Positions 18,896-28,786 of a stretch of DNA of 64,000 bases are shown here, one piece after another. Position numbers and translations under genes: made by a program. This DNA is from an uncultured Desulfosarcina sp. GTDB lineage: Bacteria > Desulfobacterota > Desulfobacteria > Desulfobacterales > Desulfosarcinaceae. The notes under the pieces were generated by a model that was not told where the DNA came from, ran no database searches, and saw nothing but the letters and a program-made list of their open reading frames with translations. The DNA is taken from assembly GCF_963668215.1 (NCBI RefSeq), contig NZ_OY764190.1, positions 6,014,001 to 6,078,000 of the forward strand, in the 5' to 3' direction. Each line of letters starts with the position of its first letter. Positions within the stretch are counted from its first letter, which is position 1.

Positions 18896-20133
18896 ATCAG
18901 CTCCTTTCTGAGCATATCCAAAGCCGCCATGGCGAAAATCTTCTTGTTCATCAGCCGCTTGCCGAACGGGAAGAAAAACCTCCGTCCGTAAGAACGGTCG
19001 GGAGCGGCAAAACCGATGCACACCGTGCCCACCGGTTTGTCTTCGCTGCCGCCGTCGGGACCGGCGATGCCGCTGGTGGACAGCCCGTAGGTGGCCCCAG
19101 CCACTTTGCGGGCTCCTTCGGCCATCTGCCGGGCGGTCTCTTCGTGAACGGCCCCGTGTTCTTCCAATGTCTTCGGCTCTACGCCCAGCACATCGATTTT
19201 GGCCTGGTTGGAATAGGTGACCCCTGAGAAAAGAAAATAGCCGGAACTGCCGGCAACGTGGGTCAACCAGTTGGCCATCAGGCCCCCGGTGCAGCTCTCG
19301 GCCAGGGCCAGGGTGGCTTCCTCTTTCAGCAGCATTTGACCGATGACGGCCTGCATGGTCTCGCCGTTTTCCGAAACCACATGTTTGCCCAGCTTTTCCA
19401 CGATCCATCGGCCGGCCTCATCCAAACGTTCTTCCAGGCGCTGGGCGTCACTGTCCCGCCCGTAAAGCTTGACCTGGATCTGGGGAAAATTGGCCCGCAG
19501 GCCCAGCTGAACGCCCGGAAAAGCCGCCTCCACTCCAGCGCTCTTCTCTCCGGCCAACGATTCGGGCAGGCCGAAGGTGGTGATGGTTTTCACCCGGCTG
19601 TGCAGGGCCGCGTCCCCCTGCATTACCAGCAGGTCCGGAATCACGTGGTCGGCCAGCATGCGCTTCATTTCGTAGGGCACGCCGGGTAGAAAGAAAAACC
19701 GGCAGCCTTCGATGGTCACGGCAAAGCCGGGAGCCGTTCCCACCGGATTGAACAGGACCTTGGCGCCGGCCGGCAGAAAGGCCTGCTTGCGGTTGGACTC
19801 GGTCATGGGCCGATCGAACTTCTTGAAAAAGCTTTCCACGTTGGAAAGGGCTTCCTCGTTCTCCGCCAGTTCCAGTCCGGCTGCTTTGGCTGCGGCCTCG
19901 GCCGACCGGTCGTCCGTGGTGGGGCCCAATCCACCGGTCACCACGCATACGTCCACGCGCCGGCCGATCTCACGTAGGGTGGACGTCAGCATGGAAAGAT
20001 CGTCCCCCACGCAGGTATGGCGGACCACCTCGACACCGTTTTCCTCAAGTTTTTCGGCAATATGGGCCGAGTTGCTGTCCACCAGCGTTCCGGAACGTAT
20101 CTCGTCACCCGTGGCCAGGATTTCCGCTTTCAT
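18877..20133 (-). CDS. cinA: CinA family protein (nicotinamide-nucleotide amidohydrolase PncC-type)
   Basis: 418 residues with both CinA halves. The N-terminal MoaB/MogA-like domain (MKAEILATGDEIRSGTLVDSNS, VVTGGLGPTTDD) has the COG1058 pyrophosphatase type, and the C-terminal PncC domain (LALAESCTGGLMANWLTHVAGSS) deamidates nicotinamide mononucleotide to recycle NAD. Length and order match full-length CinA proteins. The last codons run into repeat 3. Confidence 0.93.
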   Translation of the reverse strand: MKAEILATGDEIRSGTLVDSNSAHIAEKLEENGVEVVRHTCVGDDLSMLTSTLREIGRRVDVCVVTGGLGPTTDDRSAEAAAKAAGLELAENEEALSNVESFFKKFDRPMTESNRKQAFLPAGAKVLFNPVGTAPGFAVTIEGCRFFFLPGVPYEMKRMLADHVIPDLLVMQGDAALHSRVKTITTFGLPESLAGEKSAGVEAAFPGVQLGLRANFPQIQVKLYGRDSDAQRLEERLDEAGRWIVEKLGKHVVSENGETMQAVIGQMLLKEEATLALAESCTGGLMANWLTHVAGSSGYFLFSGVTYSNQAKIDVLGVEPKTLEEHGAVHEETARQMAEGARKVAGATYGLSTSGIAGPDGGSEDKPVGTVCIGFAAPDRSYGRRFFFPFGKRLMNKKIFAMAALDMLRKELMVVSDR

Positions 20134-20326
20134 TGGGATGCCTTCTTACTTACGTTGTTTTCGTGCTGAAAATCTTGCCATTCGACAATAGCGGCAGCCG
20201 GCAAGGCGTGTCAACGAAACATTGGGTCCATGTTTTGCTTTTTCCGGATACCTGAGATATGAACGCACTAATTCGAGGAAAGCGCCCGTTGGCGATGCGC
20301 ATAGAGAAATAAGCGGACTTCTCCCC

Positions 20327-21781
20327 ATGCACCTGTTTCCAATTCTCCATGTTTTCGGCACCTTATTTCTGGTCACCGGCATCTCGATGTTGCTGCCCGT
20401 TGCCTGCGCCCTGATCTATGGCGGCGATGACGTTGCAGCCTTGGTCATCTCTGCACTGGTGACGCTCTTCATAGGGATACCGCTTTGGTGGGGATTTAGA
20501 AAACACCATGATTTGGGCATCAAAGACGGCATCTTCATCGCCGCCTTCGGCTGGGTGTTCGTTTCGGCCCTCAGTGCCCTGCCCTTCATGATCCACGGGT
20601 CGATCCCTTCGTTCACCGACGCCTTTTTTGAAATGATGTCCGGCTACACCACCAGCGGGGCCACCATCTTGACCGATATCGAAGTCGTGCCGCGTGGCTT
20701 GCTGTTCTGGCGCAGCGAAACCCATCTTCTGGGCGGCATGGGTTTTCTGACCCTGACTGTGATCTTCCTGCCCCACGGCATGGGGGGATTGCGCATTTTC
20801 CGGGCGGAATCCTCGCCCGGCCAAGTGATTACCAAAGAAAAGTTCCACGCCCGCAACCGGGATACCATGGTACGTTTGTGGTTGATTTACCTGGGGCTCA
20901 ATGCGGCCCAGACGATTTTACTCTGCGGCGGCGGCATGAGCCTGTTCGACGCCCTGTGCCACGCCTTCGGAACGGTTTCGACCTCGGGATATTCACCTTA
21001 CAACGCCAGCATCGGGCATTATAACAACGCCTATTTCGACTGGATCGTCATTGTGTTCATGTTTCTGGGTGGGATGACCTTCGTCCTTTTCTATCAGATG
21101 ATGCGCGGAGATTTCCACTCCCTGCGAATCAACACGGAATTTCGCTGGTACGTCGGATTCATGCTCTTTTTCTGCGGCATCGTCTCCTGGCTGCTGTGGA
21201 AGGAAAACACCTATGGCCTGATTGACGCCATCCGCTACGCCACATTTCAGGTCACCAGCCTGCTGACCACCACGGGCTTTACCACCGCGGATTACGAAAA
21301 GTGGCCCCAGGCAGCCCAGATGTTCCTGTATGCGGTTTGCTTTATCGGTGCCTGTGCCGGTTCGACCACCAGCGGCATCAAGATCGTTCACTACGTGGTG
21401 CTGTGCAAATTCATGTCGGCGGCCATTAAAAAAATATTCTTCCAGCCCATGTCCGTCATCTCCGTTCGCCTCAACCAGCGCCCGGTTGATGACACCATCA
21501 TCCACCTCTCGGTGTGCTACTTTATCGTCAACATCTTCATGGTACTTGCCGGCGGCTGCGTGATGGTACTTACAGACGACATGGATTATGTCACCGCCAT
21601 GAGTTCCGTAATCGCCACGTTGATGAACATCGGACCCGGCTTCGGGGCCATCGGTCCGTCCGAGAACTACGCCTTCATCTCGGATGCGGGCAAATGGTTT
21701 CTCTCCTACAACATGCTGGTGGGCCGCCTGGAGATGTTTTCCGCGCTGGTCATCTTTTATCCATCCTTCTGGAAAAGATAA
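20327..21781 (+). CDS. trkH: Trk potassium uptake channel subunit TrkH (copy 1)
   Basis: Membrane channel subunit for K+ uptake. 484 residues from the ATG at 20327; the frame is open from 20222 but the upstream 35 residues are not family-like. Multiple helices carry the four selectivity-filter loops, including SGYTTSGATI, GTVSTSGYSPYN and TTTGFTTADYE, and the TrkH motif CAGSTTSGIKI. Its TrkA partner is convergent, not in an operon. A second TrkH lies at 32.7 kb. Confidence 0.93.
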   Translation: MHLFPILHVFGTLFLVTGISMLLPVACALIYGGDDVAALVISALVTLFIGIPLWWGFRKHHDLGIKDGIFIAAFGWVFVSALSALPFMIHGSIPSFTDAFFEMMSGYTTSGATILTDIEVVPRGLLFWRSETHLLGGMGFLTLTVIFLPHGMGGLRIFRAESSPGQVITKEKFHARNRDTMVRLWLIYLGLNAAQTILLCGGGMSLFDALCHAFGTVSTSGYSPYNASIGHYNNAYFDWIVIVFMFLGGMTFVLFYQMMRGDFHSLRINTEFRWYVGFMLFFCGIVSWLLWKENTYGLIDAIRYATFQVTSLLTTTGFTTADYEKWPQAAQMFLYAVCFIGACAGSTTSGIKIVHYVVLCKFMSAAIKKIFFQPMSVISVRLNQRPVDDTIIHLSVCYFIVNIFMVLAGGCVMVLTDDMDYVTAMSSVIATLMNIGPGFGAIGPSENYAFISDAGKWFLSYNMLVGRLEMFSALVIFYPSFWKR

Positions 21782-21784
21782 AAG

Positions 21785-21910
21785 AAGGGTTCGAGGGGTC
21801 GAGGATTCAAGGATTCATGGGGTCTTGCGTTGAGGACTTGGTTCCCAGTCTTTAGAACCCTTCATTGTATAATTGGATCTTCACTGGGCCCCTCGACCCC
21901 TTGAACCCTA
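21785..21910. repeat. GGGTTCGAGGGGTCGAGG inverted intergenic repeat between trkH and trkA
   Basis: Left arm AAGGGTTCGAGGGGTCGAG at about 21785 pairs with CTCGACCCCTTGAACCCT at about 21893-21910. A related AAGGGTTCAAGGATTCGAGG tract follows the second trkH (32690-32717). It may end both convergent transcripts. Confidence 0.65.
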
Positions 21911-23323
21911 TCCAAGAAATAATTTATGCACGTCCTTTAAATGCATCGACTTGCAGATCACGATCACCCGTTCCTCGGGCAGGATGCGGGTATCCCCAAC
22001 GGCGATCTTCCACTGGTCGTCCCGATAGACGCCACCGATGAGAATTTTGCCGTGAAAGGAGGGATCGATTTTAGAAAGGGGGATGCGAGTAATGGGCGAG
22101 CCCTTGGCTGCCTTGATTTCGACCACTTCGGCGTCAAACCCGTGCAGGTGGGCTACGGAAAGCAGTTCGCCGCGCCGGATGAACTTCAAAATCTCATTGG
22201 CGGCCAGGACTTTCTTATTCAACGCGATGTCCGAACCGCTGGTTGCAGCCAGCACCAGATATTCTTCTTTGCTCACCAGCGAAATGGTTTTACGCTCGGT
22301 ATTGTGTCTCTCTCCATTGCTGGTGGTCATCAGGTGCTTGGCCAGCATGCAGCTCATGATGTTGGTTTCGTTTTCTCCGGTGGTCGTGATAAAGGTGTCC
22401 ATGTCGGTCAAACCGGCCAGGTCGAGGGCTTCGGCATCGGAGCCGTCGCCATGCAGCACTTCGGCGTGGCTGAGTCGATGGCACAGTTCAGCGGCCCGTG
22501 CTTCATCCTTTTCGACAATCTTGACCTTGACGTCCTTGCCCATCAAGTCGGCCACACGGCTGCCAACCAGTCCACCGCCCAGAATCATAACCCGGTGTCG
22601 TCGCCGCTGCTCTTCGCCGGTGATGGCCATCAACCGGGGAAGGTGCTGTCTGGAAGCCATGATCAACACCTGATCCTGGGGCAGAATTTCATTGTCTCCA
22701 CCGGGCAAAATGGTGGTGATGCCCCTGGCGATACCCACCACCCGAAAGGGGAATTCGTTGTAGGTTTTGGAAAGGTTTCTGAGTTTTTTGTGGGCCAGGG
22801 GCGATCCCTCGGTCACCCGGGTGGCCATGACCTGGGTCTGGCCGTCGGCGATGTCGATAATCTCGATACCGGCCGTACGTTTAACCAGGCGCACAATTTC
22901 CTGGGCTGCCAGTTCTTCGGGGTGAATGATCAGGTCGATCTTGAGATCTTCATTGCTCAAGATGGCGTCCCTGCCACCGAAATCCAGGGAACGGACGCGG
23001 GCAATTTTCAGTGGGATGTGAAACCGGTCGGCAATCATGGCGGACAACATGTTGACCGCATCGTTGTTGGTGACGGCAATCAGCACGTCAATGCCCTGGG
23101 CGCCGGCCCCACGCCAGCAGTCGATATCCAACGCCGATCCCTGAATCAGCCGGGCGTCCAAATGGCTGTCGGCGTAGCGAATCAAACTACTGTCCGGTTC
23201 GATGGCGGTGACGGCGTACCCCTCGTGGACCAGACGTTTGGCCAGGTAAGAACCAACCCCGCCCAATCCCAGGATCAGGATGTTTTCAATAAACGATTTT
23301 TTCTTTTTCAGCATGATCGCCAT
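21908..23323 (-). CDS. trkA: Trk system potassium uptake protein TrkA (copy 1)
   Basis: Cytoplasmic NAD-binding regulator of the TrkH channel. 471 residues with two RCK units: the first Rossmann motif GLGGVGSYLAKRLV near residue 20, the second LGGGLVGSRVADLMG near 245, each followed by a TrkA-C domain (SPLAHKKLRNLS and SPITRIPLSKIDPSF). It is convergent with trkH copy 1. It has MLKKKKSFIEN before the first domain, slightly longer than copy 2. Confidence 0.93.
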   Translation of the reverse strand: MAIMLKKKKSFIENILILGLGGVGSYLAKRLVHEGYAVTAIEPDSSLIRYADSHLDARLIQGSALDIDCWRGAGAQGIDVLIAVTNNDAVNMLSAMIADRFHIPLKIARVRSLDFGGRDAILSNEDLKIDLIIHPEELAAQEIVRLVKRTAGIEIIDIADGQTQVMATRVTEGSPLAHKKLRNLSKTYNEFPFRVVGIARGITTILPGGDNEILPQDQVLIMASRQHLPRLMAITGEEQRRRHRVMILGGGLVGSRVADLMGKDVKVKIVEKDEARAAELCHRLSHAEVLHGDGSDAEALDLAGLTDMDTFITTTGENETNIMSCMLAKHLMTTSNGERHNTERKTISLVSKEEYLVLAATSGSDIALNKKVLAANEILKFIRRGELLSVAHLHGFDAEVVEIKAAKGSPITRIPLSKIDPSFHGKILIGGVYRDDQWKIAVGDTRILPEERVIVICKSMHLKDVHKLFLG

Positions 23324-23573
23324 CCGGAAAAGTCTACCGCTGAGAGGTCGACTGGGTATAATCGAAAGCCGCCATGGTTGTCAAACGCAAGGGACTCAAA
23401 GGATTGAATCAGGAATAATCGACGATGTCAGTTTCAGTTTTTATTGATGTCAAGGAAATCACATTTCCAATGGAATTTGTTTTGGAGCGACACCTTCAGG
23501 CAACGGAAACCCTTGACATTAAAGGTAAGGCGTGATTATTGGAGAAATTTTCAATAACCCTCTATTTTTTAAT

Positions 23574-24416
23574 ATGCCGAAATCTTTCAAGAATAAAACT
23601 GTCTACATTACAGGGGGTTCCAGTGGAATCGGCCTTGCAGTGGCCAAGCTCCTTGCCTCTTTTGGCGCGGACATCCTGCTGGCGGCCAGATCCACGCAGC
23701 GGCTCGAAGCAGCACAACGTGCCGTCGAGCACGCCTGGCAATCGAATCGGCAAAGGATTGCAACCCTGAGTCTCGACGTGGGCAACCATGTTCAGGTTTA
23801 CGAGAAAATGAATGCCGCCGTTGCCGAATTCGGTGCCCCGGACATCTTGATTCTCAGTGCCGGGATCAATACGGCGGCCGACCATTTCGAGAACATCACA
23901 CCCGAGATGTTCGCCGAGGTCATGAACGTCAATGTCAACGGGGTGCGCACGCCCATCCACGCCCTGCTCGGCCCCATGAAGGCCAAACGCGGCCATGTGG
24001 TCATCCTCTCATCCGCGGCAGCCCTGTTCGGCATGTTCGGGTATACGGCCTACGCCGCCTCAAAGGGCGCCCTGATGGGATTTGCCGAAAGCCTGCGCTA
24101 CGAGCTCGCTCCTCTTAAAATGCCGCTGACCGTCGTTTTCCCGCCCGAGGTGGACACCCCCATGAACGAAACGGAGGCCAAAACCCTGCCGCCCCAGGCA
24201 AGGGCAGTAAAGAACATGGGCGGCCTCCTGACTCCCGAATTCACGGCAAAAGAAATTGTCCGCGCCATCCAGAAAAAATCCTACTGGTGTGTTCCGGGGC
24301 GCCGTACCCGCTTCCTCTACCTCATGCACAGGCTCTCAAACGGTTTTTTATCGCGGACAGTTACGGATCTGGTGATCCGGCGGGCAATTGGCAACGAAAC
24401 GGCCAGCCCTGGATAA
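23574..24416 (+). CDS. Short-chain dehydrogenase similar to 3-ketodihydrosphingosine reductase
   Basis: NAD(P)-dependent reductase of the SDR family, 280 residues. Cofactor motif TGGSSGIGLAVAK, catalytic Ser in VVILSSAAALFG and YAAYSxxK-type YTAYAASKGAL. The FPPEVDTPMNETEAKTLP segment and the hydrophobic C-terminal part resemble eukaryotic KDSR, which reduces 3-ketosphinganine. A GTG at 23532 with AAGG upstream would add 14 residues. It is followed 25 nt later by a small membrane protein. The substrate is inference from similarity only. Confidence 0.8.
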   Translation: MPKSFKNKTVYITGGSSGIGLAVAKLLASFGADILLAARSTQRLEAAQRAVEHAWQSNRQRIATLSLDVGNHVQVYEKMNAAVAEFGAPDILILSAGINTAADHFENITPEMFAEVMNVNVNGVRTPIHALLGPMKAKRGHVVILSSAAALFGMFGYTAYAASKGALMGFAESLRYELAPLKMPLTVVFPPEVDTPMNETEAKTLPPQARAVKNMGGLLTPEFTAKEIVRAIQKKSYWCVPGRRTRFLYLMHRLSNGFLSRTVTDLVIRRAIGNETASPG

Positions 24417-24441
24417 ACAACACCCAAATCGAGGAGGCACC

Positions 24442-24939
24442 ATGGAACAGTGTTCGAAAGAACTAAGGGAAAGGTACACTTTTTTCGATTTTCTCTTCTA
24501 TACCTGCCTATTGGCTGTTCCACTGCTGGCGGCCGCCGTGGCTATCGGAAGAAACACGGTGGGAGGACTGCTGGTGTTTATTCTCCTGGCAGTCGTTGCG
24601 GCAGGCCTGGTCCTCAAATTCTTTTGCAGCCGCTGTCCTCACTACACCCGTGAAGACAAACTGCTTCGCTGCATGTTTTTCTGGGACCTGCCCAAGTTCT
24701 TTGCAGCGCGTCCGGGCGAACTCGATACCAGGGACAGAATCGTGACCTGGGCCGCTCCGGCAGTGCTGCTGGCGTTCCCCCTCATCTGGCTGATACACGA
24801 ACCGGATTTATTGGCCATTTTCCTGCTATCTTTGGCTGGGTTTGCCGCCGCCGTCCGGCGCCATGAATGCCACCGTTGTATTTATTTTGCTTGCCCCATC
24901 AACAAGGCATCGGATGAGATGAAGGACGAAACTGAATAA
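24442..24939 (+). CDS. Small Cys-rich integral membrane protein
   Basis: 165 residues; I do not recognise the family. Two helices near the N-terminus (FLFYTCLLAVPLLAAAVAI and GGLLVFILLAVVAAGLVLKF) and two more near 105-140. Cysteine groups face the same side: CSRCPHY after helix 2, and HECHRCIYFACPI near the C-terminus, which could bind a metal or an Fe-S centre. The start ATG follows GAGGAGG. It is probably co-transcribed with the KDSR-like reductase. Confidence 0.7.
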   Translation: MEQCSKELRERYTFFDFLFYTCLLAVPLLAAAVAIGRNTVGGLLVFILLAVVAAGLVLKFFCSRCPHYTREDKLLRCMFFWDLPKFFAARPGELDTRDRIVTWAAPAVLLAFPLIWLIHEPDLLAIFLLSLAGFAAAVRRHECHRCIYFACPINKASDEMKDETE

Positions 24940-24972
24940 GGTGGTTTTTTACAAAACCTTCAATCTTGAACC

Positions 24973-24996
24973 TGATAGTATCATATGATACTATCA
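24973..24996. promoter_or_regulatory. 24-bp perfect palindrome before the Fic start (candidate operator)
   Basis: Half-site TGATAGTATCAT followed exactly by its reverse complement, ending 5 nt before the ATG at 25002. The position suits a repressor site; the Fic gene's own C-terminal winged helix could bind it, which is inference. Confidence 0.7.
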
Positions 24997-25001
24997 AATC
25001 A

Positions 25002-25772
25002 ATGAAACAAAATATCTCCCATTACCGCGGGACCCCTGCCGTAATCAAACGGCTGACAGATATCGCCAAACTTATCGGCAATTTGGAGGGGGTGAATATG
25101 CGGCACCCCTCCCCCAAGCTGCGCCGAAAAAATCGCATCCAGACCATCCAGGCTTCGCTTTCCATCGAAGGGAATTCGCTTACCCATGATCAAGTGACGG
25201 CTCTGATCGATAACAAATCGGTAATCGGTCCCAGCCAAGATATCCTTGAAGTCCGGAATGCCTTTGCCGTTTATCGTCAACTGGGCGATTTCGACCCGCA
25301 TTCCGTCGCATCTCTTTTAAAAGCCCACCGGGTGCTGATGAATGGATTGATCCAAACGGCGGGCGCATTGCGAAAAGAAGCAATTGGAGTGCTCCGCCCT
25401 GGTGATCGTTTCCACGAAGCCCCCCACTGGCATGATGTTGAGCCGATGCTTCAATCCCTTTTCGATTATATAGAAACAACCGAAGATCACTTGTTAGTTC
25501 AGTCATGCCGCTTTCATTATCAACTTGAGTATATTCATCCGTTCGTTGACGGCAACGGCCGCATGGGGCGGCTTTGGCAAACCCTACTTCTAATGCAATA
25601 CCATCCAACATTTGAATTCTTACCGATTGAAAATTTCATCAAAAACCACCAGAAGGAATACTATCGTGAATTGGCTGCGGGGGACGACACTGGAGATTGC
25701 ACTGGCTTTGTGGTCCTGATGTTGACCTTGATAAATGAGGTCTTGAGTGAACTATACACAGCGTCTAAAATA
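25002..25772 (+). pseudogene. Fic family protein, 5' part (disrupted by IS630)
   Basis: Fic AMP-transferase domain, codons 1-257 of a gene whose last 82 codons are at 29492-29740. The N-terminal inhibitory-helix motif SLSIEGN (class II Fic) is at about residues 48-54, and the catalytic motif HPFVDGNGRMGRLW at about 178. The protein reads on only briefly (KRLRVLFGLLQKRNWASTA) into the insertion. The DNA-binding tail is cut off, so the activity may be changed or lost. Confidence 0.93.
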
Positions 25773-26150
25773 ATTGCGCATAAACGTTTAAGGGTGCTAT
25801 TTGGTTTACTCCAAAAACGGAACTGGGCTTCTACCGCTTGAGCAACTTGTTCAATTTTCTCAAAGTACCGATTATGGGTTGCCATTCGCCTGGTCAGTTT
25901 CCAAACTCGCTCAATCGGATTCAGTTCTGGGCTGTATGGCCGCAAAAATAATTGGGCGAAATTGTTTGAACAATTATATCGCCATTTTGAATGGAGCTTT
26001 GCATGGTGATATCTGGCATTATCGGCCAATACCAAAACTCGACGCTCTGAGTGACTGCTTATTTGCCGAAGCTTTTTCATAAAGCCCCAATAAGTTTCAG
26101 CGTTAAATGAGTTGGTTTCTCGCTTATACAACAGCTTCCCATCGCGAAGT
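25661..26150 (-). pseudogene. IS630-family transposase, C-terminal part
   Basis: DDE catalytic part of an IS630-type transposase, cut off from its N-terminal part by an IS21-family element. Visible are LRDGKLLYKRETNSF, the second Asp region VLVLADNARYHHA and the final LRPYSPELNPIERVWK. No stop occurs inside the element, so the frame runs about 37 codons into antisense Fic sequence and ends at 25661. Confidence 0.9.
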
Positions 26151-26274
26151 TGCGTATTCCGCTCAAACTGACCAGCCATTCCGGAGGATAGTGACCACGC
26201 ATTCCGCTCCAAAGTGACCACCTGTTCCGCTGCATTGTGACCACCCCGTCGGAGCGAAGCGACGCTGGTTTTTG

Positions 26275-27033
26275 CTACCTCCCAGACTTGTCGGATTTCG
26301 TCAAGGACGAACGGATTTTTCTCATGGACTCTCCTTTCAAATTTATCCTGTGGGCGTTGTGAACCAGTCGGTCCAAAATGGCATCGGCCAGGGTAGGATC
26401 GCCGATATGCTCGATCCAGTTTTCGACGGGAACCTGGGTGGCAATGATGGTTGAGGAGATCGACTGTCGATCCTCCAGCACCTCCAAAAGATCCCGGCGC
26501 TCCGGATCGGTCATCGGGGCGATGCAAAAATCGTCGACGATGAGCACCTTGATCTTTGACAATCGATTCATCAGTTTGGGATAGGAACCGTCGGCCCGGG
26601 CGATGGCAACCTCCTGATACAGCCGTGGAGCCCTTTTGTACATGGCGGCAAAACCGTTGCGGCAGGCGCTGTTAGCAATAGCGCAGGCCAGATAGGTTTT
26701 GCCGACGCCGGTGGGGCCGAGGACGATAACGTTCTGGTCCTTTTTGATCCAATCGCTTCCGGCCAGTCTCACGACCAGGGATTTATCCAGGGCGCGCGGC
26801 GTCTTGAAGTCGATATTTTCGATGCAGGCGCTGTCCCGGAGTTTTGCGGTTCTGAGCAGACGGGTCATGCGGTGATCCTCTTTGAAGGTCCATTGCCGAT
26901 CCACCAGCATGGCAAAGCGGTCTTCAAAACTCAGCTCTCCCAGATCCGGCTTTCCCATCTGCTCGGTAAAGGCGTCGGCCATGGCGGTCAGTTTCATATC
27001 GTGAAGTTTGTCTATGGTCTGTTGGGACATCAT
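26275..27033 (-). CDS. istB: IS21-family helper ATPase IstB
   Basis: DnaC/AAA+ type ATPase that works with IstA in target capture. 252 residues with Walker A GPTGVGKTYLA, Walker B IKVLIVDDFCIAPM and sensor region STIIATQVPVENW. ATG at 27033 overlaps the end of istA, as is usual in IS21. The protein looks intact. Confidence 0.95.
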   Translation of the reverse strand: MMSQQTIDKLHDMKLTAMADAFTEQMGKPDLGELSFEDRFAMLVDRQWTFKEDHRMTRLLRTAKLRDSACIENIDFKTPRALDKSLVVRLAGSDWIKKDQNVIVLGPTGVGKTYLACAIANSACRNGFAAMYKRAPRLYQEVAIARADGSYPKLMNRLSKIKVLIVDDFCIAPMTDPERRDLLEVLEDRQSISSTIIATQVPVENWIEHIGDPTLADAILDRLVHNAHRINLKGESMRKIRSSLTKSDKSGR

Positions 27034-28591
27034 GATCGATTCTCCTTCTGGTGGTAATAACGCGAGCCTCTGATATTGGGATGGGAGAGGCTACGGCCTT
27101 TGGATGGTGGCGTCAGAGGTTGCTTGTCGAGCCCGTTTTTGAGGATGGATTCGACATTCTTAAAAGTATAGGCGCCGATGGCCACGGCACGTTCACAAGC
27201 CTTTTCCAGTCTGTCGGGACTGTAGCGTTTGCCCAGGCGATCACTCCCAGACAGGATCGGAAGCCCTGCTCCGGATGCGTTTTGCGCCGCATGATCTCCG
27301 TGACCATCAGCTGGGTAGAAGGCCCCGTCTTCCCCGCCCAATGGATAATCCGTGAAGGCGTCCATTGCAGATGGCGCTGATGGGATTTGGGCATGTGTTC
27401 GGCAACGGTGGTGTGGCCGTATTTGCGATGACTCCTCAGATGACTGGCCACCCGACGGTTTTTGTGAAAGACCGCAATGGCTGTGGCCGTCATGCTTACG
27501 TCGAGCTTCTGTCCCCGCAGCTGGTATGGCACGCTGTAATAGTGGCGGTCCACTTCCACATGGTAATCGATATTGGCGGTCGCTTTTTTCCACTGGGCGA
27601 ACTCGTAGCGATGGGCAGGCAGCGGGGCCAGCGCCGGCCTGTCGACGGTTTCGAAAAGATGATGTCGGGAAGTTTTCATTCGTTGCAACGGCCGCTGGTT
27701 GAACATCGTCAACTTCTCAGCGATCGCCTGATTGAGTTCAGCCAAAGAGAAGAATCGGTGGTTCCTCAATGCCGCCAGTATCCATCGTTCGGCGATCAAT
27801 ACGGAGGACTCCACCTTGGCCTTGTCTTTGGGTTTTCCGGGCCTTGCCGGAATGACCGTGGTGCCATAGTGACGGGCCAGATCCATGTAGGTGGGGTTGA
27901 CGTCCGGCTCGTAGCGGCACGGATGGGTGACCCCGCTTTTCAGATTGTCGGGAACCAGGATCCGGGGAACCCCGCCGAAGAACTCCAGGGCGCGGATGTG
28001 GGATTTGATCCAGTCGGGCAGTTTCTGGGATGCGGAAGCTTCGGCAAAGCTGTAATTGCTGGCGCCTAACGTAGCGACAAAAATCTGGGCCTCGAACGCG
28101 ACGGATCCCGTTTCGGGGTCGATGATGGGCACCGTCTGTCCGGCATAATCGACGAACAGCTTTTCTCCGGCCAGATGTTCCTGCCGCATACTGATGTCGA
28201 GGCTCTTGCGCCATTTTTGGTACAGTTCGCAGAAATAGCTGTACTGGTAGCCGTCCGGGTTGGTCTGTTTGTATTCGTACCACAGAAGCTGCAAGGTGAC
28301 GTGTTTGCGTTTGAGTTCCTTGAACAATTGCTCCATCGGGGGCATGGCCGGTTTCCGAGCCGCAGGCCGCTCGACTTTCTGGTAAAGACGCCGTTCAAGC
28401 TCGCCGTCGTCGATATCGTCCGGCAACGGCCAGACGATCCCGGCCTTTTCTGCCAGGATAAGATACTTTCCCACGGTGACATGGGATATGGCACAGCTAT
28501 TGGCGATTTTGCGGTTGGTCAACTGGTGCTCGTGTTTGAGACGTAATACCTCTTTGAACTTTCGCATGGATAATCGATCCTTTGCCATCAA
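27030..28591 (-). pseudogene. istA: IS21-family transposase IstA (frameshifted near its C-terminus)
   Basis: DDE transposase. N-terminal HTH (LTNRKIANSCAISHVTVGKYL), catalytic core with LFVDYAGQTVPI, PDNLKSGV and PKDKAKVESSV. The frame changes near 27245: after HPEQGFRSCLG the family sequence RLGKRYSPDRLEKACERA continues in another frame down to 27030, where it overlaps istB. A one-base loss, real or a sequencing error, would explain it. The uninterrupted frame (to 27113) ends with a foreign tail. Confidence 0.88.
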
Positions 28592-28786
28592 TCCCCCTCA
28601 CGGATAAAAATGAGGGAGGATTATCGTTAACGGGTCAATTTATCCAGCGTCGCTTGGCTTGCCGAAAAAGTGGTCACAATCAGCGGAATGGGTGGTCACA
28701 ATGTTCCGGAATGGGTGGTCACAATGCAGCGGAATGAGTGGACAGTTTCCAGCGGAATGGGTGGTCACTATGCGGCGGAATACGCA

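Larger units (their letters stand above)
26151..28786. mobile_element. IS21-family insertion sequence (nested in IS630)
   Basis: 2636 bp with ends TGCGTATTCCGC (26151-26162) and GCGGAATACGCA (28775-28786) and a 7-bp duplication GCGAAGT (26144-26150, 28787-28793). Both ends carry several copies of a GGTGGTCACAATGCAGCGGAATG-like unit (about three left, five right), as IS21 elements do for IstA binding. Removal restores YFGALRLRDGKLL in the IS630 transposase. Confidence 0.95.
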
